A stretch of 64,000 bases of DNA from Marinovum sp034669705 (lineage in GTDB: Bacteria; Pseudomonadota; Alphaproteobacteria; Rhodobacterales; Rhodobacteraceae): NCBI RefSeq assembly GCF_034669705.1, contig NZ_JAXMOR010000016.1:45681-109680 (forward strand). The letters run 5' to 3'. Shown piece by piece: positions 44,759 through 53,738 of this stretch. Positions within the stretch are counted from its first letter, which is position 1. The number at the start of each line of letters is the position of its first letter. Below the pieces are notes generated by a model. It had not been told where the DNA came from. It did no database searches and was given only the letters and a program-made list of their open reading frames with translations. The translations under genes were made by a program, and so were the position numbers.

Positions 44759-45088
44759 TCAGTCCTTGGCGGGTTTGCCGAAGAAGGATGCAGGGGTCAG
44801 GATGGTGTTGACCTGGCGGGCGAGGTTTCCGCTCTCGGCGCTGAGCTTGAGGAACTTCTGCCACTCCGGATCGGCGGCCAGGTTGGCGCGCTTGCGGGCG
44901 CGGTCTGCGGCGTCCTCGTAAGCCCAGATGTGGACGTAGGAATTGACGTCGCCGGTCTCGACCGCGCCGTAGACCACCGGCTCGCCCAGGTGACGGCGCT
45001 GGACCTCCCAGCCGTGGTCTTCGTACATCTTCATGTGTTTCTTGATCCGGCCGGGATGGCAGGTGTAGGTGCGGTGATCGAGTATCAT
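44759..45088 (-). CDS. NIPSNAP-family protein
   Basis: 109-aa dimeric ferredoxin-like (dabb) fold protein. The opening MILDHRTYTCHPGRIKKHMKMYEDHG and the later SYVHIWAYEDAADRARKR are typical NIPSNAP. Its ATG overlaps the stop of the TRAP small permease (ATGA), so it is translated with the importer. Bacterial NIPSNAP proteins often sit in catabolic operons without a fixed biochemical role; binding or isomerising a pathway compound is possible. Last gene before the terminator. Confidence 0.9.
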   Translation of the reverse strand: MILDHRTYTCHPGRIKKHMKMYEDHGWEVQRRHLGEPVVYGAVETGDVNSYVHIWAYEDAADRARKRANLAADPEWQKFLKLSAESGNLARQVNTILTPASFFGKPAKD

Positions 45089-45558
45089 GGGGAGGGGTCC
45101 TTTCGTCTGAGAAGTCGGAGGAGATCGGCCAGCGCGTAGACGATCATCACCGCGCCCGAGACCGGGATCGCGGCATAGAAAAGCGAGGAGGGCAGGCCGA
45201 GGATCGGCGTCAGTGCCCGCGCCTTGAGGGTGAGTTGGGCGCCGTGCCAGGTCATCACGCAGAGAAAGCAGAGACCCAGCAGGGTGATCAGGATGTGCAG
45301 CATCCGCGCCGGGGTGGGCGACAGCACATCTGCCAGCCAGAGCACCTGAAAATGTCCCTTTTCGCGCCAGAGCGCGGCGGCGCCTGCAAAGACCATCCAG
45401 GCAAACAGCCCCTGCACGATCTCGTCGAACCAGGCAAAGCCGGCCAGCTGGAAGGTCCGCGCCACCACGTTGACAAAAAGCAGCACGAAAAGCGCCGCGA
45501 GGCAGGCGATGGGCACCGCGCGCAGCACCTGGCCGGCGATATGGTCGAGCCGCCTCAT
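45085..45558 (-). CDS. TRAP transporter small permease, DctQ type
   Basis: 157-aa membrane protein with four helices. VNVVARTFQLAGFAWFDEIVQ and FAGAAALWREKGHFQV are typical DctQ segments. The start ATG overlaps the large-permease stop (ATGA), and its stop overlaps the NIPSNAP start the same way. In this operon it follows the large permease, the reverse of the common P-Q-M order. Confidence 0.88.
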   Translation of the reverse strand: MRRLDHIAGQVLRAVPIACLAALFVLLFVNVVARTFQLAGFAWFDEIVQGLFAWMVFAGAAALWREKGHFQVLWLADVLSPTPARMLHILITLLGLCFLCVMTWHGAQLTLKARALTPILGLPSSLFYAAIPVSGAVMIVYALADLLRLLRRKDPSP

Positions 45559-46841
45559 TCGCCCAGCACCAGCGTCGGCAGCCAGGTCGAAACCGCCGGC
45601 ACCGAGACCACCAGCAGCAGCACCAGCGTCAGTCCGATCAGATAGGGGGTGAGGGCGCGCGACAACCGGCCGACCGGCATGTTGGCCACGGCCGAGACCG
45701 CAAAGAGCACCATGCCCACCGGCGGCGTCAGCAGCCCCAGCATCGAGCACATGATCATGATCACCCCGAACTGGATCGGATCGACGCCGATCTGCGCCAT
45801 CACCGGGGCAAACAGCGGCACCGTCAGGACGATGACAGCGATGCCTTCGAGGAACATGCCCAGCACCAGGAGGATCAGCACCACGATGGCGAGGATCACG
45901 GCGGGCGAGTCGGAAAAACCGATCATCGAGGAGACCAGCGCATCAGGCACCCGCTGGTGCACCAGCAGCCAACCGAAGAACCCGGCGGCGGCAATGACGA
46001 ACATCACGCTGATGGTGTTTTGCAGCGTGCTCCAGAAGATGCCCGGCAGCTGGCCGGGCTTGATCTCGCCATAGACCACCATCGACAGGAACATCGCATA
46101 GGCGCTGGCGGCGACGCCGGCCTCGGTCGGGGTGAAGAGCCCGCCGAAGATGCCGGCGATGATGATCATCGGGGTCAGCAGCGACAGGGCGGCGCCCTTG
46201 AAGCTGTCCCAGATCTCGTGCCAGTCGATGTGATCGGCGCGCGGCATCTTGTGGCGCAGCGCCACCAGCCAGACCGCCGCCATCAGCGCCAGCGCCATCA
46301 GCACTCCCGGCACCACGCCGGCAAGGAACAGCTTGGCCACCGAGACGCCGGTGATCGAGGAATAGAGTACAAACGGGATCGACGGCGGAAACACCGGCCC
46401 GATGGTCGAGGAGGCGGCGGTGATCGCGGCGCTGAAGTCCGGGTCGTAGCCCTTGTCGGCCATCGCCTTCAACTCGACCTGTCCGAGACCTGCGGCATCC
46501 GCCACGGCGGCGCCGGACATGCCGGAAAAGAACAGTGAGGCCAGCACGTTGACCTGTCCCAGACCGCCGCGCACATGACCAACGCAGGCATTGGCAAAGC
46601 GAAAGATGCGTTCGGTGATGCCGCCGGTGTTCATCAGCGTGCCGGCAAGGATGAAGAACGGGATCGCCAGCAGGGTGAACCCGGTGGTGGCCGAGAACAT
46701 GCGCTGCGGCAGCATGGCGAGGATGCGGAAATCGCCCTGCAGCGCATAGAAGCCGACCGCGGTCAGCCCGAGCGACACGGCGATCGGCACGCCCAGCCCG
46801 ATCAGCGCCAGAAGCGCGCCGAGTATCAGAAAAGTTGTCAT
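45555..46841 (-). CDS. TRAP transporter large permease, DctM type
   Basis: 428-aa carrier with about twelve helices. It contains LFFSGMSGAAVADAAGLGQV, GPVFPPSIPFVLY, TPTEAGVAASAYA and GLLTPPVGMVLFAVS, all conserved in DctM. Located 51 bp after the binding-protein gene with a strong stem-loop in the gap. Overlaps the small-permease gene by 4 bases. Confidence 0.92.
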   Translation of the reverse strand: MTTFLILGALLALIGLGVPIAVSLGLTAVGFYALQGDFRILAMLPQRMFSATTGFTLLAIPFFILAGTLMNTGGITERIFRFANACVGHVRGGLGQVNVLASLFFSGMSGAAVADAAGLGQVELKAMADKGYDPDFSAAITAASSTIGPVFPPSIPFVLYSSITGVSVAKLFLAGVVPGVLMALALMAAVWLVALRHKMPRADHIDWHEIWDSFKGAALSLLTPMIIIAGIFGGLFTPTEAGVAASAYAMFLSMVVYGEIKPGQLPGIFWSTLQNTISVMFVIAAAGFFGWLLVHQRVPDALVSSMIGFSDSPAVILAIVVLILLVLGMFLEGIAVIVLTVPLFAPVMAQIGVDPIQFGVIMIMCSMLGLLTPPVGMVLFAVSAVANMPVGRLSRALTPYLIGLTLVLLLVVSVPAVSTWLPTLVLGE

Positions 46842-46856
46842 GTCATCGACCTTGAA

Positions 46857-46887
46857 GGCCCCCCGCGAGACAGGTTCGCGGGGGGCC
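46857..46887 (-). other. Stem-loop between dctP and the large permease
   Basis: GGCCCCCCGCG / CGCGGGGGGCC, a perfect 11-bp stem (46857-46867, 46877-46887) with a 9-base loop and no T tract. It fills the gap between the binding-protein stop and the permease start and probably stabilises the upstream message. Confidence 0.6.
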
Positions 46888-46892
46888 GGGAA

Positions 46893-47867
46893 TCATTTCA
46901 GGAAGCTCAGGAAGGTCTCCATGTTCTCCTGACCGGAGTACTCGGCGACACGTTCGCGCGCCGGGCCCATCTTGGCGGCAAAGGGGGCCAGATCGGGGCG
47001 GGTGACGGCCATGCCGGCCTCTTCCAGCTTGGCGATCTCGTCTTCCTCCTGGGCGATCACCGCGGCGCGCATCATCTCGCCCGCCGTCTTGCTTTCCTCG
47101 CGCAGGATGGTCTGCTGCTCGTTGGTCAGCCCGTCAAAGACATCCTTGTTGATGACATGCACCATCGAGTTATAGACGTGCCGCGTCAGCGCCAGGTTCT
47201 CCTGAAAGTCGTTCAGCTTGTAGTGGTAGATCACGCCGATCGGGTTTTCCTGGCCGTCGACGACGCCCTGGTTGAGCGCGTTGGGAAGCTCGGGAAAGGC
47301 GATCTGGGTGGTGGTGGCGCCCAGGCCTTCGAGCGCGGCGACGATCTGCAGCTCGGGCGGGGTGCGCAGCTTGAGGCCGGCGACATCCTCGGGCGTGTTG
47401 ATCGGCCCGACCGAGTTGGTGATGTTGCGAAAGCCGTATTCCCAGTTCGACAGCAACACCAGCCCCTGATCCTCGAGCTTGGGCCCGGCCCAGTCGGAGA
47501 ACGGCCCGTCGAGCACTTCATGCGCGTGCTCGTAGCTGTTGAAGGCAAAGGGCGTCATCACCGTGCCGAAGGCCTTCTCGTACTTGTCGAGCCCGCCCTG
47601 CGTCGGCAGGTTCATCTCGATCGCGCCAAGAATGGTCTGTTCCAGCTGTTCCGGCGGGCTGCCCAGTTGGTTGGCCGGGTAGAGCTCGACCGCGATGGCG
47701 CCCTCGGTGCGCTCGGCCACGGCCTCGGCAAAGGCCTGGGCTGCGATATGGCCGGGGTGGGTCTCGGCGGCGAAATGCGCCAGCCGCAGGGTCACGTCCT
47801 GCGCCATGGCGCTTCCCGCGACCAGTGCCGCCGTGGCGGTCGATACGAGCAAAGTCCTGAACATCAT
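46893..47867 (-). CDS. TRAP transporter substrate-binding protein, DctP type
   Basis: 324-aa periplasmic protein. The signal peptide RTLLVSTATAALVAGSAMA ends at about residue 22. The mature part begins VTLRLAHFAAETHPGHIAAQ. LKLRTPPELQI carries the conserved Arg that binds a carboxylate, and DGQENPIGVIYHYKL is another DctP hallmark. GGGAGG lies before two adjacent ATGs; the first was used. Placed between an oxidoreductase and its permeases, it probably binds a hydroxy or keto acid. Confidence 0.92.
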   Translation of the reverse strand: MMFRTLLVSTATAALVAGSAMAQDVTLRLAHFAAETHPGHIAAQAFAEAVAERTEGAIAVELYPANQLGSPPEQLEQTILGAIEMNLPTQGGLDKYEKAFGTVMTPFAFNSYEHAHEVLDGPFSDWAGPKLEDQGLVLLSNWEYGFRNITNSVGPINTPEDVAGLKLRTPPELQIVAALEGLGATTTQIAFPELPNALNQGVVDGQENPIGVIYHYKLNDFQENLALTRHVYNSMVHVINKDVFDGLTNEQQTILREESKTAGEMMRAAVIAQEEDEIAKLEEAGMAVTRPDLAPFAAKMGPARERVAEYSGQENMETFLSFLK

Positions 47868-47930
47868 GTGGTTTTCCTCCCTGTGATATGAAATGCCCCG
47901 CGTCCCTCCCTGGCCGCGGGGATGGGTCTT

Positions 47931-48827
47931 TCAGTCGGCGGCGGGCAGTTTCGCCTCGACGCCGGTCAGTTCCTCATAGGCCTTGATGACGGCGGTACAG
48001 CCTTCGTCGCCGTGCCCCATGATCGAGGCCAGCGCATAGGTCTGGTGCACCGATTGCGCCATGAAGCCGGGCAGGCCGGCCTGCTCCAGCCATTCGGCGT
48101 AGTAACGCACGTCCTTCTGGGCGTTCGACAGCGACATATGCGGGGTGAAATCGCGCAGCAGGGTCATCTCGCCGTAGAGATCCATCATCCCCGATTTGCC
48201 GCCGGCGGCCGAGATGATGCCAATCACCTTGGTCATGTCGAGCCCCTCCTTGGCGGCGAGCGCGAAGCCCTCGCAGAACGAGGCGACATTGGCGAAGGCG
48301 ATGTAGTTGTGGATCAGCTTGAGCCGGATCGCGTGGCCGGCGGGGCCGACGTGAAAGATGTTCTCGGCATAGGTCTCGAAGATCGGGCGCAGCCGCTCCA
48401 TCAGCGCTTCCTCGCCACCAAAGAGGATGTTGACCTCACCACGGTCGGCATGCGCCGGGGTGCGGGTCATCGGGGCCTCGCAATAGAGCACGCCGGCGGC
48501 CTCGCAGGCGGCGCGCATCACGTCGACATGTTCGGCCGAGACGGTGGTGTGATCGACGAGGATGTCGCCCGGGGACATTGCCGCCAGCGCGCCCTCGGGG
48601 CTGAGCGTCAGGGCCTGGACCGCCTCGGCGGTGGTGATGCAGACCATCAGAACCTGGCAGTCGCGGGCCATCTGCACGGCGTTGTCCCCGGCGGTCGCGC
48701 CCTGCCGGACCGCCAGCGCCACACGCTCGGCGTCGAGGTCCGTCACCGTCAGGTCCACGCCTTTTGCCGCCATGTTCTTGGCCAGCCCGCGGCCCATGCC
48801 GCCCAGCCCGATCAATCCGATTCTCAT
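47931..48827 (-). CDS. 3-hydroxyisobutyrate dehydrogenase-family oxidoreductase
   Basis: 298-aa beta-hydroxyacid dehydrogenase. The Rossmann motif IGLIGLGGMGRG (3-14) is present, with catalytic K170 and N174 (LKLIHN). The usual substrate-site DAPVSGG is replaced by EAPMTRTP (117-124), placing it in a variant subgroup with altered specificity. GGAGGA precedes the ATG at 48827; a GTG at 48839 would swallow that site. First gene of an operon with a TRAP importer, divergent from the GntR regulator across a perfect palindrome. Probably interconverts a hydroxyacid and a semialdehyde or keto acid. Confidence 0.9.
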   Translation of the reverse strand: MRIGLIGLGGMGRGLAKNMAAKGVDLTVTDLDAERVALAVRQGATAGDNAVQMARDCQVLMVCITTAEAVQALTLSPEGALAAMSPGDILVDHTTVSAEHVDVMRAACEAAGVLYCEAPMTRTPAHADRGEVNILFGGEEALMERLRPIFETYAENIFHVGPAGHAIRLKLIHNYIAFANVASFCEGFALAAKEGLDMTKVIGIISAAGGKSGMMDLYGEMTLLRDFTPHMSLSNAQKDVRYYAEWLEQAGLPGFMAQSVHQTYALASIMGHGDEGCTAVIKAYEELTGVEAKLPAAD

Positions 48828-48861
48828 TTCGTCCTCCACGTTTGCCAGATAGAAAGCACCA

Positions 48862-48886
48862 AAACAGGTTGTCTGACAACCTGTTT
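48862..48886. promoter_or_regulatory. Perfect 25-bp palindrome, probable GntR (FadR-type) operator
   Basis: Two 12-base arms around a single central T; the left arm is AAACAGGTTGTC and the right arm is its exact complement. The core TTGTCTGACAA fits the TTGTnnnACAA class bound by FadR-type GntR proteins. It lies 35 bp upstream of the oxidoreductase gene and 87 bp upstream of the GntR gene. Confidence 0.8.
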
Positions 48887-48973
48887 ACTGATAAAAAATT
48901 TGAAGGCAGTCGGGCGGCGGGGTAGGCTGCGCCCGCAGACTGCTGCCAAAGCCGGACATTGGAGGTTCGCACC

Positions 48974-49717
48974 ATGCCTGACGCACCAGGGCTCTTTGAT
49001 CGCATCGACCGGCCGCGCCGGTTGCCGGACGAGGTCGCGGTCTCGATCACCGCCGCCATCGAGGGCGGCCAGCTGGCCCCCGGCGACCGGCTGCCGACCG
49101 AGGCCGAGCTGGCCAAGCGGTTCGGCGTCGCCCGCACCGTGGTGCGCGAGGCGATTTCGCTGCTGCGCTATGACGGGATCGTCGATTCGCGCCGCGGGGT
49201 CGGGGCCTTCGTCACCGATGCTTCGCAGCGGTCGTCCTTCCGGATCAGCCCGGCCTGTTTCGAGAAGCGCAAGCAGATCGTCCAGCTGCTGCAATTGCGC
49301 ACCGGGGTGCAGGCCGGTGCCTCGGCGCTGGCCGCCACCGCCCGGACCGAGGATCAGATGGCCCGGATCGACGCGCTCTACCAGCAGATGGCCGAGGCCG
49401 ACGCCCGAGGCCCGGCCGAGGCGCTGGAGGAACGCGTCGACACCGAGCTCCTGCTCTATCGCCACATCACCGAAGCCTCGAACAATCCCTATTACGCCGA
49501 GGTCGTGGCTATGATCGAAACCAATATCCAGAACAACCTGCGCTCGGCTTTCCTCAAGAACGCCGCCGCCTCGGAATTCGGCCCCGCGATCATGGACGAG
49601 CACCGCGCGGTGCTCGACGCGCTGCATGCCCAGGACGCCGAGGCCGCCCGCACCGCCACACGCACACGGTTCGAACGCGCCGCCGACCGGCTCGCCGCGC
49701 GCGCCGATTTCGCCTGA
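48974..49717 (+). CDS. GntR-family (FadR/FCD) transcriptional regulator
   Basis: 247-aa GntR regulator. The winged HTH is at about residues 18-82 (EVAVSITAAIEGGQLAPGDR, AKRFGVARTVVREAISLL), followed by an FCD ligand domain from about 95. GGAGG lies before the ATG at 48974. Divergent from the oxidoreductase/TRAP operon and followed 13 bp later by the ThDP-enzyme gene, so it probably controls both directions through the 25-bp palindrome. Confidence 0.93.
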   Translation: MPDAPGLFDRIDRPRRLPDEVAVSITAAIEGGQLAPGDRLPTEAELAKRFGVARTVVREAISLLRYDGIVDSRRGVGAFVTDASQRSSFRISPACFEKRKQIVQLLQLRTGVQAGASALAATARTEDQMARIDALYQQMAEADARGPAEALEERVDTELLLYRHITEASNNPYYAEVVAMIETNIQNNLRSAFLKNAAASEFGPAIMDEHRAVLDALHAQDAEAARTATRTRFERAADRLAARADFA

Positions 49718-49730
49718 AAGGATACGACTG

Positions 49731-51377
49731 ATGAAAGATACACCGACAGCGGCCCACGGCGGGGCGCTTCTGGTCGATTGCCTTGCGGCGCAGGGCGTGG
49801 AGCGGGTGTTCTGCATCCCGGGCGAGAGCTTTCTCGCCGCGCTCGACGGGCTGCATGATGCTGACATCGAGGTGGTGGTCTCGCGTCACGAGGGCGGTGC
49901 GGCAATGATGGCCGAGGCCACCGGCAAGCTGACCGGCAAGCCCGGCGTCGCCTTCGTCACCCGCGGCCCCGGCGCCACCAACGCCAGCGCCGGCGTGCAT
50001 GTCGCCTTTCAGGACAGCACGCCGATGGTGCTCTTCGTGGGTCAGGTGGCCAGCGACCAGCGCGACCGCGAGGCTTTTCAGGAGGTCGATTATCGCGCCA
50101 TGTTCGGACCGCTCGCCAAATGGGTGGCCGAGATCGACCGCGCTGACCGCATCCCCGAATACATCAGCCATGCCTTCCACGTGGCGCAATCCGGCCGGCC
50201 CGGCCCCGTGGTTCTGGCGCTGCCCGAGGACATGCTCTCCGGCCCGGCCCAGGGCACCCCGGTGCCCGCCGCCACGCTGCCCTCGGGGGCCGTGGCCGAT
50301 GCCGATATCGCGGCGGTGATCGACCGGCTGGCCGGGGCGGAGCGGCCGCTGGTCATCGTCGGCGGTGCCAGCTGGTCGGCCGAGGCCGCCGCCGCGCTGG
50401 GCGAGTTCGCGCAGACCATGGGGCTGCCGGTGGGTGCCTCCTTCCGCTGTCAGGATTTCCTCGACAACCGCCATCCGAACTACGCGGGCGACGTCGGCAT
50501 CGGCATCAACCCGGCACTGGCTCAAAGGGTGCGCGACGCCGATGTGATCCTCGCCCTCGGCCCGCGTCTGGGGGAGATGACGACCTCGGGCTACACCCTG
50601 CTGACGCCGCCGGTCGCGGCGCAGGCGCTGATCCACATCCATGCCGATCCCTCCGAGATCGGCCGCGTCTACCGCCCCGACATGGCGCTTGTCGGCCAGC
50701 CCGGCCCGGTGGTGAAACAACTGGCCCAGGCCGCGCGCGCCCGCGAGGGCGGCGACTGGCTCGCCACTGCGCGGGCCGACTACGAGGCCTGGCAGCAGCC
50801 GCAGGAAACCCCCGGAGCGCTCAAGATGGAGCAGGTGATCGCGCATCTCAACGAGGTGCTGGCGGACGACGCGATCCTGACCAACGGCGCCGGCAACTAC
50901 TCGGCCTGGCTGCACCGCTACTACCGCTACCGCGGCTGGCGCACCCAGCTTGCGCCGACCTCCGGGTCGATGGGCTATGGCCTGCCGGCGGCGATCGCGG
51001 CCAAACTGCAGCATCCCGACCGCGAGGTGATCTGCCTGGCGGGTGACGGTTGTTTCCAGATGGTGTCGCAGGAGTTTTCGGTGGCCTGCGAGCAGGGGGC
51101 CAACTTGATCGTCCTCGTCTCTGATAACGGCATGTACGGCACGATCCGCATGCACCAGCAGCGCCACTACCCCGGCCGGCCCTCCGGTACGCGGCTGACC
51201 AACCCCGATTTCGCCGCCCTCGCGCGCGCTTATGGCGGGTTTGGCGCCACGGTTTCGGCGACCGAAGCGTTTGGCCCGGCATTCAAGGCGGCACAGGAGA
51301 GCGGCCTGCCGGCGATCCTGCACCTCAAGCTCGACCCCGCCGCCCTGTCGCCGAAGTTGCGACTCGAGGGGACCTGA
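49731..51377 (+). CDS. Thiamine-diphosphate-dependent enzyme (acetolactate-synthase-like)
   Basis: 548-aa ThDP enzyme with the three-domain layout of acetohydroxyacid synthase. The cofactor-activating E54 is in SRHEGGAAMMAE, ThDP/Mg binding is at G438-D-G to N466 (GDGCFQMVSQEF...VSDN), and VTRGPGATNA is also present. The presence of E54 argues against glyoxylate carboligase, which has Val there. It may decarboxylate or carboligate a 2-keto acid made by the divergent oxidoreductase. Cotranscribed with the GntR gene (13-bp gap, AAGGA site). It is not in an ilv operon, so a catabolic role is favoured. Confidence 0.9.
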   Translation: MKDTPTAAHGGALLVDCLAAQGVERVFCIPGESFLAALDGLHDADIEVVVSRHEGGAAMMAEATGKLTGKPGVAFVTRGPGATNASAGVHVAFQDSTPMVLFVGQVASDQRDREAFQEVDYRAMFGPLAKWVAEIDRADRIPEYISHAFHVAQSGRPGPVVLALPEDMLSGPAQGTPVPAATLPSGAVADADIAAVIDRLAGAERPLVIVGGASWSAEAAAALGEFAQTMGLPVGASFRCQDFLDNRHPNYAGDVGIGINPALAQRVRDADVILALGPRLGEMTTSGYTLLTPPVAAQALIHIHADPSEIGRVYRPDMALVGQPGPVVKQLAQAARAREGGDWLATARADYEAWQQPQETPGALKMEQVIAHLNEVLADDAILTNGAGNYSAWLHRYYRYRGWRTQLAPTSGSMGYGLPAAIAAKLQHPDREVICLAGDGCFQMVSQEFSVACEQGANLIVLVSDNGMYGTIRMHQQRHYPGRPSGTRLTNPDFAALARAYGGFGATVSATEAFGPAFKAAQESGLPAILHLKLDPAALSPKLRLEGT

Positions 51378-51523
51378 CGCCGCGAGACAGGGTTTGCGGA
51401 TCAAGGCGCGTGGGCAACCATGCGCCTTTTTCGTTGGATGGGTCTGCGGATGGATCAGGCGTGCCCAGCCGACCGCCACGCCAAAGGCGCAGGCAGGCAA
51501 GATATCGTGAAACACTGGGAAAA

Positions 51524-51598
<75 letters not shown>

Positions 51599-51640
51599 GC
51601 CGGGGTGCCTCAGCGGATCGCTTCGGCGTGGTGTGGCGGG

Positions 51641-51669
51641 TGATTAGACGCAATCGCGCAGCAGTGCAA
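51641..51669 (-). promoter_or_regulatory. Candidate promoter of tRNA-Thr
   Basis: On the minus strand TTGCAC, a 17-bp spacer and TAATCA, ending about 42 bp before the tRNA 5' end. Good spacing and fair box matches. Confidence 0.5.
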
Positions 51670-51712
51670 GGGCAATCTGGACCCTTTTTTGCAGTTGCGA
51701 TACCACAGGCGC

Positions 51713-51883
51713 ATGACCCGTGATAGCGACACCCCGACACCCGGCAAGAAGCCCCGCGACGAAAGCCGCGAAGCAAGGCTCAAGGCGGCATTGAAAGCGA
51801 ACCTGGGACGCCGAAAGGCGCAGGCCCGCGCCAGGGCAGAGCCCGACGCGGCACCCAAGGACAAGAACGAACAAGAGGACTGA
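51713..51883 (+). CDS. Small basic conserved protein upstream of murA (56 aa)
   Basis: 56-aa highly charged protein opening MTRDSDTPTPGKKPRDESRE, then AALKANLGRRKAQARARAEP, ending in KDKNEQED. It is predicted helical and disordered. A protein of this type commonly precedes murA in Rhodobacteraceae, from recall. It ends 6 bp before murA, so the two are cotranscribed. Function unknown. Confidence 0.75.
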   Translation: MTRDSDTPTPGKKPRDESREARLKAALKANLGRRKAQARARAEPDAAPKDKNEQED

Positions 51884-51889
51884 ACAGGC

Positions 51890-53154
<1,265 letters not shown>

Positions 53155-53158
<4 letters not shown>

Positions 53159-53634
53159 GTCGCGACGCCACATTCGAGGACGGCCGGGACGCACCGCTCT
53201 ACCTCGCGGCGCTGGATCCGGAGGACCTGCAGGTCCTCTCGGCGCTGGCGCAGGATGCCGTGTTCCCGATCACCGAAATGCGCTGGCAGGCGCGGGCGCG
53301 GCGCTTTGCGCTGCTGCTCAACCGCTTCCGCTGGGAGGACCGGCCCGCCGCCGAGCGCCACGGCCGTGCGCCCGAGCGGGTGCAGGCGCTTCTGGTGATC
53401 GACAACGTGCTCAAGGTCGCAAGTCAGGGCATCGACCGCACCGACACCGACCTGATCCTGTCGCTGCTCGCGGTCAGCTTTACCCCCGGCAATGACGGCA
53501 CCGGCGAGGTGCTGCTGACGCTGGCCGGCGACGGCGCGATCCGGCTCGAGGTCGAGGCGCTCGAGGCCACGCTCAAGGACGTCACCCGCCCCTATGTCGC
53601 CCCCTCTCACAAGGTGCCGACGCATCCGGAGTAG
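53155..53634 (+). CDS. DUF2948 family protein
   Basis: 159-aa protein, mainly alphaproteobacterial. Recognisable by LYLAALDPEDLQVLSALAQD, VFPITEMRWQARARRFALLL and the ending VTRPYVAPSHKVPTHPE. It overlaps murA by four bases and is thus part of the murA operon, an arrangement usual in Rhodobacteraceae. Function unknown; no enzyme motif or membrane segment is seen. Confidence 0.9.
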
Positions 53635-53676
53635 CGCGCGCCCCTGCTTCATCTTGCCAGACAAACTCCGGGGGTC

Positions 53677-53693
53677 CGGGGGCAGCGCCCCCG
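53677..53693 (+). repeat. Intergenic mini-hairpin, same type as the repeats at 8311 and 61038
   Basis: CGGGGGC / GCCCCCG, 7-bp stem with loop AGC, in the 104-bp gap after DUF2948. The hairpin resembles those heading the two repeat copies, but the conserved TATTTT tail is absent. Confidence 0.5.
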
Positions 53694-53738
53694 AAATCCT
53701 CCACAGACACCCCGCGCACCCGCCCGGGCGGAGACGCC

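Noticed and set aside
49731..51377. Glyoxylate carboligase as the identity of the ThDP enzyme, given the neighbouring hydroxyacid dehydrogenase
   Set aside because: E54 is present, whereas glyoxylate carboligase has Val at that position.
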